Assembly (NCBI RefSeq): GCF_001643305.1
Contig: NZ_LSGW01000078.1
Span: forward strand, 25,475-89,474
From: Aeromonas salmonicida subsp. salmonicida
Lineage (GTDB): Bacteria > Pseudomonadota > Gammaproteobacteria > Enterobacterales > Aeromonadaceae
Direction of reading: 5' to 3'
DNA: 64,000 nt
This document shows positions 8,708 through 18,690 of the stretch, piece by piece. Made by a program: the position numbers and the translations under genes. Positions within the stretch are counted from its first letter, which is position 1. The number at the start of each line of letters is the position of its first letter. The notes beneath the pieces were generated by a model. That model did no database searches. It saw only the letters and a list, made by a program, of their open reading frames with translations, and was not told the DNA's origin.

Positions 8708-11107
8708 ATGAAATTCAGTAAATCCTGGGTGATGGAGTGGGTCCGCACCGAGTTGAGTGACAACGCACTGGCCGAGCAGATCACCATGGCTGGTCTGGAA
8801 GTGGACGCCGTAGAAGCGGTGGCTGGCCAATTCAACAACGTGGTCGTGGGTGAAGTGGTCGAGTGTGCCCAGCATCCGGATGCCGACAAGCTGCGGGTGA
8901 CCAAGGTCAATGTGGGCGAAGCCGAGCTGCTGGACATCGTCTGCGGTGCGCCGAACTGCCGCGCCGGCTTGAAAGTGTGCGTCGCCAAAGTAGGGGCGAC
9001 TCTGCCGGGTGATTTCACCATCAAGAAAGCCAAGCTGCGTGGCCAACCGTCCCACGGCATGCTCTGCTCCTTCAGTGAGCTGGGCATTGACGTGGAAGCG
9101 GACGGTATTATCGAGCTGCCGGCCGATGCTCCCATCGGCACCGATATCCGCGACTATCTCAATCTGAACGACGTCTCCATTGACGTGGACCTGACTCCGA
9201 ACCGTGCCGATTGCCTCGGTATCGTGGGGCTCGCCCGTGAAATCGGCGTGCTCAACAGCGTGGACGTGGTTGAGCCGACCTGGGCGCCTGCTGTTGCCAC
9301 CTGTGATGCGACCTTCTCGATCCGGGTGGAGGCGCCAGCCGATTGCCCCCGTTATCTGGGCCGCGTCATCAAAGGGCTGAACCTGCAAGCCAAGAGCCCG
9401 CTCTGGATGCAAGAGAAGCTGCGCCGTGGCGGTATCCGCTCCATCGACGCCATCGTCGACATCACCAACTTCCTGCTGCTGGAATATGGTCAGCCGATGC
9501 ACGCCTTCGATCTGGCCAAGCTGGCAGGGGAACTGGTGGTGCGCCGCGCCCACGCTGACGAGCCGATGACCCTGCTCGATGGCAACGAGGTGAAGCTCAA
9601 AGAGAGCACTTTGGTGATTGCCGATGCCAAAGGCCCTGCCTGTATGGCCGGTATCTTCGGCGGTGATCGCACCGGTGTGTCCGAGACCACCACCGACATT
9701 CTGCTGGAGTGCGCCTTCTTCGCGCCGCTCTCCATCACGGGTCGTGCCCGTGCCTACGGTCTGCATACCGACTCTTCCCATCGCTTCGAGCGCGGGGTTG
9801 ATCCCGAGCTGCAAGCCAAGGTGATGGACAGAGCCACCCGTCTGCTGCTGGACATTTGTGGCGGAGAGTGCGGCGGCGAAGCGGGTCCGGTCATCGAGGT
9901 CAAATCCGATGCCCATCTGCCCAAAGCGGCGCCCATCAAGCTGCGTCGCACCAAGCTCGACAAGGTGATTGGTATCAGCGTGGCTGACGCTCAAGTGGTC
10001 GAGATCCTGACTCGCCTCGGCATGCAGGTGACCATTGACGCCGACGGCTGGACTGCACTGGCACCCTCCTGGCGTTTTGATATCGCCATCGAGGAAGACC
10101 TCATCGAGGAAGTGGCCCGCATTTACGGCTACAACAATATCCCGAACTTGAAACCGGCTGCCTCCCTGGCGATGGTTGAGCAGGCAGAAGGGCAGGTGAC
10201 CCTCAAGCGGGTGCGTGACCTGCTGGTTGACCGCGGCTTCCAGGAAGCGATCACCTACAGCTTCGTGGATCCCAAAGCGCAGCAACTGCTCTATCCGCAA
10301 AGCGATGCCATCGTGCTGCCGAACCCGATTTCGGTCGAGATGTCCGCCATGCGTGTCTCTCTGTTCCCAGGTCTGGTGCAGGCAGTGGTCTACAACCAGA
10401 ATCGTCAGCAGCCGCGGGTACGCCTGTTCGAGCAGGGTCTGCGTTTCATCAAGGACGCGAGCGCCGAGAACGGCATCCGTCAGGAACCGATGCTGGCCGG
10501 TATCATCACCGGCAACCAGAGCGACGAGCACTGGGACATCAAAACCCGCGCAGCCGACTTCTTTGATTTGAAAGGGGATCTGGAAGCCGTGCTGGACTTG
10601 ACCGCCGAAGGAGCCACTTTCAGCTTCGAGCGTGCCGAGCACAGTGCCCTGCACCCGGGCCAGAGCGCAGCCATTTTGCGCAATGGCGAGGTGTTCGGCC
10701 ATATCGGCGTGATCCACCCGAGCCTCGAGAAGAAGCTGGGTCTCAAGACCCGGGCCATCATGTTCGAGCTGGAACTGAACAAGCTGATCCCTGCCAAGGT
10801 GCCGCTTGCTGCCGAGGTTTCTCGCTTCCCAGCCAACCGTCGTGATATCGCTGTGGTGGTAGACCGTCAGGTTCTGGCCGGTGATGTCCTCGCAGTAATT
10901 AAAAAAGTTGGCGGAAATCAGGTAGTTGGAATAAACTTGTTTGACGTATACCAGGGTGCTGGTATGGCCGAGGACAAGAAGAGCCTGGCCATCAGTCTTG
11001 TATTGCAAGACACCCAGCGCACTCTGGAGGAGAAAGAGATTGCCGAGACCGTAGACAATGTCGTGCGGGCCCTTGGTGAAGAGTTGAATGCATCCTTGAG
11101 GGATTGA
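8708..11107 (+). CDS. pheT: Phenylalanyl-tRNA synthetase beta subunit
   Basis: The 799-aa beta subunit holds the editing site and tRNA-binding domains. In order: N-terminal segment, OB-fold tRNA-binding domain (about 39-148, with [14 protein letters not shown]), B3/B4 editing domain ([12 protein letters not shown] to [13 protein letters not shown]), B5 domain (about 400-475), catalytic-like core ([20 protein letters not shown]) and C-terminal ferredoxin-like anticodon-binding domain ([15 protein letters not shown]). All are intact. It ends 3 nt before ihfA, implying one transcript. Confidence 0.98.
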   Translation: MKFSKSWVMEWVRTELSDNALAEQITMAGLEVDAVEAVAGQFNNVVVGEVVECAQHPDADKLRVTKVNVGEAELLDIVCGAPNCRAGLKVCVAKVGATLPGDFTIKKAKLRGQPSHGMLCSFSELGIDVEADGIIELPADAPIGTDIRDYLNLNDVSIDVDLTPNRADCLGIVGLAREIGVLNSVDVVEPTWAPAVATCDATFSIRVEAPADCPRYLGRVIKGLNLQAKSPLWMQEKLRRGGIRSIDAIVDITNFLLLEYGQPMHAFDLAKLAGELVVRRAHADEPMTLLDGNEVKLKESTLVIADAKGPACMAGIFGGDRTGVSETTTDILLECAFFAPLSITGRARAYGLHTDSSHRFERGVDPELQAKVMDRATRLLLDICGGECGGEAGPVIEVKSDAHLPKAAPIKLRRTKLDKVIGISVADAQVVEILTRLGMQVTIDADGWTALAPSWRFDIAIEEDLIEEVARIYGYNNIPNLKPAASLAMVEQAEGQVTLKRVRDLLVDRGFQEAITYSFVDPKAQQLLYPQSDAIVLPNPISVEMSAMRVSLFPGLVQAVVYNQNRQQPRVRLFEQGLRFIKDASAENGIRQEPMLAGIITGNQSDEHWDIKTRAADFFDLKGDLEAVLDLTAEGATFSFERAEHSALHPGQSAAILRNGEVFGHIGVIHPSLEKKLGLKTRAIMFELELNKLIPAKVPLAAEVSRFPANRRDIAVVVDRQVLAGDVLAVIKKVGGNQVVGINLFDVYQGAGMAEDKKSLAISLVLQDTQRTLEEKEIAETVDNVVRALGEELNASLRD

Positions 11108-11110
11108 TCT

Positions 11111-11407
11111 ATGGCGCTTACCAAAGCCGACATTGCAGAGCACCTGTTCACCCAACTCGGGATGAGCAAGCGTGAAGCCAAAGATATGGTGGAAGCCTTC
11201 TTTGAGGAAATCAGACAGGCGCTTGAGCGTGGTGAACAAGTCAAGATTTCAGGCTTCGGTAACTTTGACCTTCGTGAGAAGAATCAGCGTCCCGGACGCA
11301 ACCCCAAGACAGGCGAGGATATTCCTATCAGCGCCCGTCGTGTGGTGACCTTCCGGCCTGGCCAGAAACTCAAGGCCAGGGTAGAAAATGTTGAACCCAA
11401 CGAGTGA
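11111..11407 (+). CDS. ihfA: Integration host factor alpha subunit
   Basis: A 98-aa nucleoid protein that pairs with IhfB and bends specific DNA sites sharply. The HU/IHF fold is complete, including [12 protein letters not shown], the helical dimer region, and the beta-arm [12 protein letters not shown] with the Pro that intercalates into DNA. Its place after pheST is conserved in gammaproteobacteria. It starts 3 nt after the pheT stop. Confidence 0.98.
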   Translation: MALTKADIAEHLFTQLGMSKREAKDMVEAFFEEIRQALERGEQVKISGFGNFDLREKNQRPGRNPKTGEDIPISARRVVTFRPGQKLKARVENVEPNE

Positions 11408-11409
11408 CA

Positions 11410-11442
11410 AAAAGCCAGGCAAACGCCTGGCTTTTACTTTTT
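11410..11442 (+). terminator. Intrinsic terminator after ihfA
   Basis: An 11-bp stem AAAAGCCAGGC (11410-11420) with GCCTGGCTTTT (11425-11435), a 4-nt loop and a T-rich tail. It ends just before the ATG of the next gene, which leaves no room for a separate promoter between them. Confidence 0.9.
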
Positions 11443-11443
11443 C

Positions 11444-14400
11444 ATGATGAAATCCAACTTATTGTTCGGTCTGTTGCTGGCCATGCCGGTGCAGGCCATG
11501 ACGCTGCCTCTGTCCCCCGCCACCCAGGCGTATGCTGACACTCTCACCTCGCTGACCATTTGTTACCCCGCCCTGATCCGGCCGCCCTATCTCGAGGAGT
11601 CGGGGGGGCTGCTTATCGATCAGCTGGACCGGCTGGCTGAACAGCTGCCGGTGCCCTTGCTGCACGAGAAGCTGCCAAACTGGCCCGCGGTTCAGCAGGC
11701 CCTGCTGGCGGGGCGCTGCGATCTCATCCCTGACATAGGCCCTTCACGGCAGGCGTTGCCTGGCATGGCGCTCAGTCGCGCTCTGCTGCCATTCTTTACA
11801 AGGGTGAGCTGGAGCGTGCCACCTTCCTGGTGTCACCCCTTTGGCAGGCGAGCGAGGTGCTCAAGACACTCTATCCCCATTCGACCCAGCGGGTCCTGAC
11901 CGATGCCGTCAACTGGTACTCGTCACTGGTGGCGGGAAAGGGAACGGCCTACCTCGGCGACTACCTGCAACTGCGTTACCTGATGCGCGAATACCCGGAT
12001 GTGGGACTGCGTCTGCGCCGTTTGCGCAGCGATGAGCTGGTGCTCAGCTATCGGCTGATGATGCGTGACAAGCCAGAGCTCAGGGAGCTGGTCGACATGG
12101 CGATCCGCTATATGCCGCCCGGGGGCGTCTACAAGGATCTCGAGCGCTATCTGGAGCAGGGAGAGCAGGACATCAACCCCTTGCACTTTACCGACAAGGA
12201 GCAGGCTTGGCTGGTCGGTACCTCCCGTGCCGTCAAGTTGGTGGTGAACCCTGCATTGATGCCTTATAGCGGCATCGACAAGCAGGGGCAGCTCAGGGGC
12301 TGGAGCGCAGATGTGCTGCACCGGGTGAGCCAGCAGACCGGGATGATTTTTCATGTGGTGCCAGTCAAGGACACCGAAGACGCCCTGGCCAAGCTGCGCA
12401 GTGGCGAGGCAGACATGATGACGGGTCTGCTGGAGACACCGGCGTTGACTGGCGAGTTTGATTTCACTCGCATCGTGGTAGCCAGTCGTTATGCCCTGGT
12501 CAGCCACAAGTTGCGGTCTTTCGATCGACTTGAGGAGATCAAGGGTGAGGTAGTCGTGCCCGCCAGCCTCTATGATCCCGACATGCTGGCCCGTCTTGGC
12601 AAGCATGGGTGGCGCAAGAGCCAGACCCTTGAGTCGGGCATTGCGGAGGTACAGGCGGGCAGGGCAGAGGCCATGCTGGCCGAGCTGTATCAGTTGCAAT
12701 ATCCGCTTCGCAACAATCTGCTGGCTGGACTGGATATCAAGGAGCTGCCGGATCGTTTCGGGCTAGGGTTTGCCATCAGTCCCCACAGCCCCAGGCTGGC
12801 CGGTGTGATGGAGCAGAGTCTGATGACGATCACAGGCCAGCAGAACGATGATCTCAACCAGCGCTGGCGTCAGCTGGTACTGACCCAGCAGAGCGGCGTC
12901 AGCTATGGCATCTGGCTGGGATCCGTGTTGCTTGCATTGCTGATCAGTGCTGGTGTCATCTGGTTGATCTGGCGCTCGCGCCAGCAGCAGGCGCGAGAAG
13001 TGAGCCGGCGTCAGGAGATGGAGCAGACGCTGGCACTGGAGAGTCAGTTCAGGGAGTCCCTGTTCCAGGCACTGCCTGTGCCCGTCTTCCTGCGAAATGA
13101 ACAGGGGGAGATCATCAAGCGCAACAAACAGGCCAAACGGCTGGAAGCCCGCTATCTGGCCGAACTCAGCCTGCCGCAGTCCCAGTTGCAGGGAACCGAG
13201 GGGGAAATGACCCTCGGCGATCAGGTGTTCTCCTATGCCCAGATCCCGCTGCGACTGGGCAAGCAGGCGCCGGCGGGGGATCTGATCGCGCTCTCCGACA
13301 TCAGCGCCCTGCGCGAGCGTACGCGTTTGCTGCATCAGGCCGAGCGACGTCTGCGCGCCCTTACCAATACGGTGCCCGGCGTCGTCATCCAGTTCCTCTT
13401 GCAGCAGGGGAAAATAACCCGGATCGAATTTATCAGCCGTGGCAGTTACGAGCTGTTGGGCCTGGCCAGCCAGCAGATCCGCCGCCATCCCGACAGCGCA
13501 CTCAGCCGTCTTGTTCATCAGGACAGGCGCGAGATGCGGGCGCCCATGCTGGCCATGTTGCATGCCGGCCAACCTTTTTCCTACGCGCTGCGCTATGAAC
13601 ATCCGGTCAAGGGCACGCGCTGGCTGCAATGTTATGGTCGCGGCCGCAGCCAGCAGGAAGGGGGGTGGCGGGTTTACGGTGTGGTGCAGGATGTGACCGC
13701 TAGAGTCGAGCAGGAGCGTGCCTTGCAGGCATCCCATGAGCGGGCCGAACAGGCCGTCCTGGCCAAGGGGCGCTTCCTCGCGGCGGTGAGCTATGAAATT
13801 CGTACTCCCATGAATGCCATTCTGGGGCTGCTGGAGTGGCTCAATCACACCCCCTTGTCAGCGGAGCAGCACTCAGCGCTCTCCCATGTCAGACTGGCGG
13901 GGGACGAGCTGCTCGGTCTGCTCAACGATGTGCTCGATTTCAGCCGCAACGAGAACCGGCAGCTGGCGCTCTCTCCCCAGCCAACCGACCTGGTTGATTT
14001 GTGCGAGCATGTGGCGGCGGTGCACTGGTCCAAGGCCCGCTCCAAGCGGTTGCAGCTGCGACTGGATATCGACCATCACCTGCCCGCCCAGGTGGAGCTG
14101 GATCCCCATAGAGTGCAGCAGGTGCTGCACAATCTGCTCGCCAATGCCATCAAGTTCAGCTGTGCAGGTGAAGTCGTGCTGTGGGCACGCCGTCAAGGCG
14201 ACCGTCTGCTGTGCGGCGTGGATGATGACGGGCCGGGTATCAGCGACGATCTGCTGCCTCGCTTGTTCCTGCCATTCGAGCAGGGAGGAGAGGAGGGCCA
14301 GCCCAGGGCTCAGGGCACCGGATTGGGGCTGGCCATCAGCCGCCAGCTGATGGAGCAGATGGGTGGCGAGATCCGGGTCAAACCGCGTCCTCTCGGGGGC

Positions 14401-15411
14401 AGCCGTTTCACCTGCAGCTTGCCCTTGGTGCTGCTGCACGAGATGCCGCGCTGGCAACCGAGAGTGGCCAGCGTCAATATCCAGCTGAACGATGCGGAGC
14501 GTGCCTATCTCGTGCCCTGGCTTGGCGAGCTCGGCCTGACCGAGGATCCCGCCGGCCCCCTGCTGCGCGCCGTCGAAGATGATCAGGGTCTGCGTTACTG
14601 GGACTGGCAGGGCGAGCCCTGGGTGCCAGGCTCTGTGGTCAGCCTGTTGCAGCCAAGGCTGGTGTCCTCTGCCCTGGAGGAGATGAGTTTGCCGGGGCAG
14701 GGGATGCGGGTGTTGCTGGTTGAAGATCACGAAGTGAATCGGGTGTTGATCAGCATGCAGTTGACCCAGCTGGGGGCCGAGGTGCTGAGTGCGGCCAATG
14801 GTCGGCTGGCGCTCGATATCCTGCAGCACGAAACCGTGGATCTGGTGCTGACCGATCTGCAGATGCCAGTGATGGATGGTGCCCAGCTGTGCCAGCAGTT
14901 GCGGGATTCTGTGCGCTGGCATCATCTGCCTGCCTACGTTATCACCGCCGATCTCAGCGAGCAGGCGGCGCAGCGACTGGCCAGCTGCGGTTGTCGAGGA
15001 CATCTGGACAAACCCCTGTTGCTTAAAGATCTGGCCAATTTACTGCGCAGCGTGCCAAGGCTTGCGGACACTAGTGTCCTCTTGTCCGCACCCTCTCCCG
15101 GCACCGCAGGCGAGGAAATGGGGGCCGGGTGGCATGAGCCGGCACTGCCCCCTTTGAGCCGCGAGTTGATAAACCTCTATCTGGAGGCAACTCGTCAAGA
15201 TCTGGCTGACATTGAGCAGTGCATCACACAAGGAGATGCTGAAGCGCTTGATGCGGCTTTACACAAGATGAAGGGGGCGGCCAAAATGGTGGGCGCCACC
15301 CCGCTGATCCAGGTGATCGAGCAGTGGAAACGGGATCCACAACAACCCCTGATGTCCCCGCTGCGGCACGCTCTGGATGAAGTCTGCCGGCGATTAGGTG
15401 AGAGAGTCTGA
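11444..15411 (+). pseudogene. BvgS/EvgS-type hybrid sensor kinase, frameshifted and lacking the phospho-His
   Basis: The intact protein would be about 1,320 aa: signal peptide (MMKSNLLFGLLLAMPVQA), two periplasmic solute-binding-like domains, one membrane helix (about nt 12906-12980), PAS-like regions, HisKA, ATPase, receiver and HPt. The reading frame changes once at about nt 11790-11830: the first frame (from 11444) ends at 11899, while the second continues the same domain from about 11797. A net loss of one base explains this. The H-box reads VSYEIRTPMN, so the phosphorylated His is Tyr (TAT, 13792-13794). The N, G1 and G2 boxes (NLLANAIKF, DDDGPGI, GTGLGLA), the receiver Asp (LTDLQMP) and the HPt His (ALHKMKGAA) are kept. 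A sequencing error could explain the shift but not the Tyr. Confidence 0.8.
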
Positions 15412-15412
15412 C

Positions 15413-16660
15413 ATGATCATCACAGATGAAGAGTTATTGGCGTTGCTGAACTCGGAAGAGACCCAGGAGCGTTTTTTTTACCCGGTGACCCTCTATGCAC
15501 TGGACGGAGTGGCCTATCAGGCGGCAAAAGCCGTTACCTTGCCCGAATTTGCCACCTTGCGTCGCACGCAACCCGATGCCCGCTGGCCGTGGGAGGGGTT
15601 GTTCGCCGCCGGTGCCATCGCCCTGTTTGATCCCGCCTCACACGTCGGTGCCGACTATTTGCCGCAGTTGATGAACCAGAGCGATGGCATCTATCGCCTC
15701 TCGGATGACTGGCTGGCAGGGGTCCATGACAGGTACCAGCAGTGGCAGCAGTGGCTGGCACAGATGCAGATCTTGTTGCTGGAGGATCACCCGTTTCAAG
15801 GCGCCCATATCCAGCAGGAGATCCAGGGATTGGGGCTGTCCTGCCAATGGGTGCAGGATGGCGATGCCTGTATCCAGGTGCTGGAACAGGGAGGCGTCAA
15901 GCTACTCATCAGCGATCTCAGCCTGGTGGAGCAGGATGCCATCGGTCTGCTGATGAGCCAGCCTCAATATCAGCAAAGCGGCCTGCCCATCATACTGCTG
16001 TCGGCCCACGATCAGACCCTGATAGACGGGGCCCGCCGGCTGTTGCACGATGCGGGTTTCAATGTGGTGGCCGCCCTGGCCAAACCGCTGTTGAGCGATG
16101 ATCTGCTGCGGCTGCTCAAGGCGCTCTATCTGGGGCCACAGCGGCAACAGCGGCTCAGTGGCTTGCGCCGTACCGTCCGCAGCTGGCAGGGGGAGGAGAA
16201 GGGGCTGATCGGGCTCTTGTCCGACCCGCCATCTCCGCTGCCCATCTGGCTGGCGGTGACAGGTTTGCCGCCACGGTGGGAGCTGGTGCGGGATTGGCTG
16301 GGCAGACAGGGGCGAGATGCCACTGAACTGACCCTGGTCATTCACCGCCGTGATCACCTGCTCAGCCAGGCCGAGCGGTTCGCACTGGTGCTGCAAGCCA
16401 GTCTGGCTGGCGTCAAGCTTGCGCTGCTGCTCGACAATGACCAGCATATGCCGTTTGATTTGCTGGAGAGGGTGCCATTGCAGCACCTGCTGTTGGGGCA
16501 GAGCCTGCTACCAGGGCTCGAGGCCATGACGGCGGACTCCCTGCTGGGCCGCTTCATCCATAGGGCCAGAGAGCTTGGCATTGCCCTCTATCTGGATGAT
16601 CCCTTCAACCTGCTAGACAGTACCCTGTGGCGCGATCGCGGCATGACGGGGCGCTGGTAA
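15413..16660 (+). CDS. Response regulator with degenerate EAL-like C-terminal domain
   Basis: A 415-aa protein starting 1 nt after the kinase stop, so probably its partner. Residues 1-115 match nothing I recognise. A receiver domain follows (about 118-235) with the acidic pair in LLLEDHP, the phospho-acceptor Asp168 (LISDLSL), Ser197 (LLSAHD) and Lys224 (LAKPL). The last 170 residues keep the spacing of an EAL domain (LTLVIHRRDHLL, GVKLALLLDNDQ, ARELGIALYLDDP) but lack the EAL signature and the metal-binding residues, so phosphodiesterase activity is unlikely. A binding role is inferred. The start at 15413 is preferred over 15398, which overlaps the kinase. Confidence 0.75.
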   Translation: MIITDEELLALLNSEETQERFFYPVTLYALDGVAYQAAKAVTLPEFATLRRTQPDARWPWEGLFAAGAIALFDPASHVGADYLPQLMNQSDGIYRLSDDWLAGVHDRYQQWQQWLAQMQILLLEDHPFQGAHIQQEIQGLGLSCQWVQDGDACIQVLEQGGVKLLISDLSLVEQDAIGLLMSQPQYQQSGLPIILLSAHDQTLIDGARRLLHDAGFNVVAALAKPLLSDDLLRLLKALYLGPQRQQRLSGLRRTVRSWQGEEKGLIGLLSDPPSPLPIWLAVTGLPPRWELVRDWLGRQGRDATELTLVIHRRDHLLSQAERFALVLQASLAGVKLALLLDNDQHMPFDLLERVPLQHLLLGQSLLPGLEAMTADSLLGRFIHRARELGIALYLDDPFNLLDSTLWRDRGMTGRW

Positions 16661-16663
16661 CCC

Positions 16664-17263
16664 GTGCCCCGTTACCTCTGCTGGCCCCCCGATGAGGCGC
16701 GTTTGCAACGCAGCCTGGCTGGCTGGCTGCATCCGACGTCACGGGCCTCCTTGCCCTTGATGATGGAAGTAGGCGGGGTACCCTGCCGCTTGCAGGAGCT
16801 GGCTGGCGCCGATCCGGAATCGATCAGAGCCGCCTACGAGGCGTTGAGCGAGCAGAGCATTTACCTGCGCTTCATGCGGGCAAAACAGCCGGCTACCGAT
16901 GATCAACTCGCCTTCTTTCTCGACTATCCCAGAGCCCCTCAGATAGCGCTGCTGCTGACCGATGGTCAGGGGCGGCCGCTGGCCCAGGCCCAGTCCATAC
17001 GGCGGCGGCTGCACCCGGACCGGGCCGAGTTCTCCTGTCTGGTCGCAGATCACTTCCAGCACAGAGGGGCGGGCAGGCGCATTCTGCTGGCGCTGGCACT
17101 GCTGGCGCGCGCCGAGGGCATTCGGGAGTGGACCGCAGAAGTATTAGCCCAGAATCGCCCCATGCTGGCGCTCCTGCGGGGGTTGGGGCTGCCGCTCACC
17201 CTGGTGACGGGGAGGGAGCTGGTGTTTGTCCGGCTCGATCTGAGCGTGCTCGATACCCTGTGA
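16664..17263 (+). CDS. GNAT-family N-acetyltransferase
   Basis: A 199-aa protein beginning with GTG 3 nt after the response regulator stop. The middle shows the start of a GNAT fold (YEALSEQSIYLRFM, as in acetyltransferases fused to or resembling Pat/YfiQ modules). The acetyl-CoA pyrophosphate loop is QHRGAGRRIL (Q/RxxGxG/A), followed by a helix and ENxxM-like NRPMLALLRGLGL. The substrate is unknown; lysine acetylation is possible, since the sirtuin cobB lies 90 bp downstream on the same strand. The gene is probably expressed with the regulator upstream. Confidence 0.75.
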   Translation: MPRYLCWPPDEARLQRSLAGWLHPTSRASLPLMMEVGGVPCRLQELAGADPESIRAAYEALSEQSIYLRFMRAKQPATDDQLAFFLDYPRAPQIALLLTDGQGRPLAQAQSIRRRLHPDRAEFSCLVADHFQHRGAGRRILLALALLARAEGIREWTAEVLAQNRPMLALLRGLGLPLTLVTGRELVFVRLDLSVLDTL

Positions 17264-17353
17264 AGCGGGTATCCTCATAAGACCAAGGGTGAATAGGCTG
17301 CCTTTTCAGCCTGTGCTAAGGTCAGCCTTGTATGGGATCAGAGGGAAGCAGTC

Positions 17354-18127
17354 ATGGTGCAATCAGCGAAACATATCGTCATTCTTACCGGCGCCGGTAT
17401 CTCTGCCGAATCCGGCATCAAGACCTTCCGTGCCTGTGACGGCTTGTGGGAAGAGCACAGGGTGGAGGATGTGGCGACCCCGGAAGGGTACGCCCGGGAT
17501 CCCGCCCTGGTGCAGGGTTTCTACAACTCGCGCCGTCATCAGCTGCAACAACCGCAGATCCATCCCAATCCTGCTCACTATGCCCTGGCCCGCCTCGAGC
17601 GCCTGTTGCCTGGCACAGTCACTCTGGTGACCCAGAATATCGACAACCTGCACGAGAGTGCGGGCAGCAAGAACCTCATCCATATGCACGGAGAGCTGCT
17701 CAAGGCCCGCTGTCCCGAGTCGGGCCAGGTGATCGAATGGCGCGGCGATCTCCATCAGGACGAACTTTGCTCCTGTTGCCAGTTCCCCCAGCCGCTGCGC
17801 CCGCACGTGGTCTGGTTTGGCGAGATGCCGCTGGGGCTGGATCGCATCTATGGCGCCTTGGCCCAGTGCGACCTTTTCATCTCCATCGGGACTTCGGGGG
17901 CCGTCTACCCTGCTGCCGGCTTCGTGCATGAGGCTGGCCTCAACGGTGCCCATACCATAGAGCTCAACCTGGAACCGAGCGAGGTGGGCAGCCAGTTTGA
18001 CGAGAAGCGCTATGGACCGGCCTCCCTGCTGGTACCCGCTTTCGTTGACGAGTTGCTGGAGCGCTGCGGCGTGCATCAACCCAAACAGATAGAGGGTCAC
18101 AACTGGATGGAGATGCGTGGATCCTGA
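17354..18127 (+). CDS. cobB: NAD-dependent protein deacylase (sirtuin) CobB
   Basis: A 257-aa class III sirtuin that removes acetyl and succinyl groups from lysines using NAD. Visible are [10 protein letters not shown] (NAD binding), the TQNIDNLHE motif, the catalytic His in HMHGELL, four zinc cysteines (ARC and CSCC) and [10 protein letters not shown]. The Tyr-Arg pair of the acyl pocket (FYNSRRHQL) is kept, indicating desuccinylase as well as deacetylase capacity, by homology with E. coli CobB. There is no N-terminal extension like the long E. coli isoform. A GAGGGAA site precedes the ATG. Confidence 0.97.
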   Translation: MVQSAKHIVILTGAGISAESGIKTFRACDGLWEEHRVEDVATPEGYARDPALVQGFYNSRRHQLQQPQIHPNPAHYALARLERLLPGTVTLVTQNIDNLHESAGSKNLIHMHGELLKARCPESGQVIEWRGDLHQDELCSCCQFPQPLRPHVVWFGEMPLGLDRIYGALAQCDLFISIGTSGAVYPAAGFVHEAGLNGAHTIELNLEPSEVGSQFDEKRYGPASLLVPAFVDELLERCGVHQPKQIEGHNWMEMRGS

Positions 18128-18134
18128 GCTACTG

Positions 18135-18146
18135 TGTGACGTCACA
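18135..18146. promoter_or_regulatory. 12-bp perfect palindrome downstream of cobB
   Basis: TGTGACGTCACA is a perfect palindrome 86 bp upstream of the molybdopterin-fold gene. The half-sites equal those of CRP, but the spacer is 2 rather than 6 bp, so CRP is unlikely. A second inverted pair, AGTGT/ACACT, lies 20 bp further on. It may be a regulator site; none is identified. Confidence 0.3.
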
Positions 18147-18231
18147 GTTGCAATGAGAGTGTGAAATCGCGACACTGACAACCAAAATATGGGACGCAGT
18201 TGGCGCAAATGATCATGACCCTAGTGAAGCA

Positions 18232-18690
18232 ATGGATCGCTTTTTTCTCCTGATGCTGGCCAGTGCCAGCGCATTGGCATCGACCCCCCTGATGACACTT
18301 GTGCTGCCCGATGGTCGGCAGATAGCGCTCGATGACGCTGCACTGGCCGCCTTGCCGCAAACCCAATTCAAGACAGCGACTCCCTGGACCACGGATATGC
18401 ATGACTACCGTGGCCCGACCCTGGCGGCTGTGTTGGCGGCGCAAGGGGTTAAGAATGCGGGCAAAATTGCCGTCTCGGCACTTAATGGCTATCAGCAGGT
18501 GGTGGATCTCACCCTGTTTGAGGAGGCACCACTGACCCTGGTGCGCCATGAGGATGGCAAGCCGCTGACCCGCCGCAACAAGGGACCGCTCTGGTTGCTG
18601 ATCCCCCTTTCCAGTTACCCCAAGCTGGATATCCCCCTCATTCATAACTGCATGGTCTGGCAGGTAACCCGCATCGAGATCATCGGCTGA
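18232..18690 (+). CDS. Periplasmic molybdopterin-oxidoreductase-fold protein
   Basis: A 152-aa protein with a signal peptide (MDRFFLLMLASASALA, cleavage near residue 17). The rest resembles the small molybdopterin-binding domain of sulfite-oxidase-type proteins: a beta strand (MTLVLPDGRQIALDD), then ALPQTQFKTATPW, YRGPTLAAVLAAQGV, and a C-terminal LIHNCMVWQVTRIEI. The Cys that ligates molybdenum in true oxidoreductases, expected near FKTATPW, is absent, so it is probably a ligand-binding domain. Its stop overlaps the ATG of the downstream GGDEF gene (TGATG), which suggests it supplies a periplasmic input to that protein. Confidence 0.72.
   Translation: MDRFFLLMLASASALASTPLMTLVLPDGRQIALDDAALAALPQTQFKTATPWTTDMHDYRGPTLAAVLAAQGVKNAGKIAVSALNGYQQVVDLTLFEEAPLTLVRHEDGKPLTRRNKGPLWLLIPLSSYPKLDIPLIHNCMVWQVTRIEIIG

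Noticed and set aside
13873..15003. Minus-strand frame opposite the hybrid kinase
   Set aside because: Gln/His-rich shadow translation without motifs, despite the decayed state of the kinase gene.
18135..18146. CRP binding site
   Set aside because: The half-sites match, but the 2-bp spacer is incompatible with the 6-bp spacer CRP requires.
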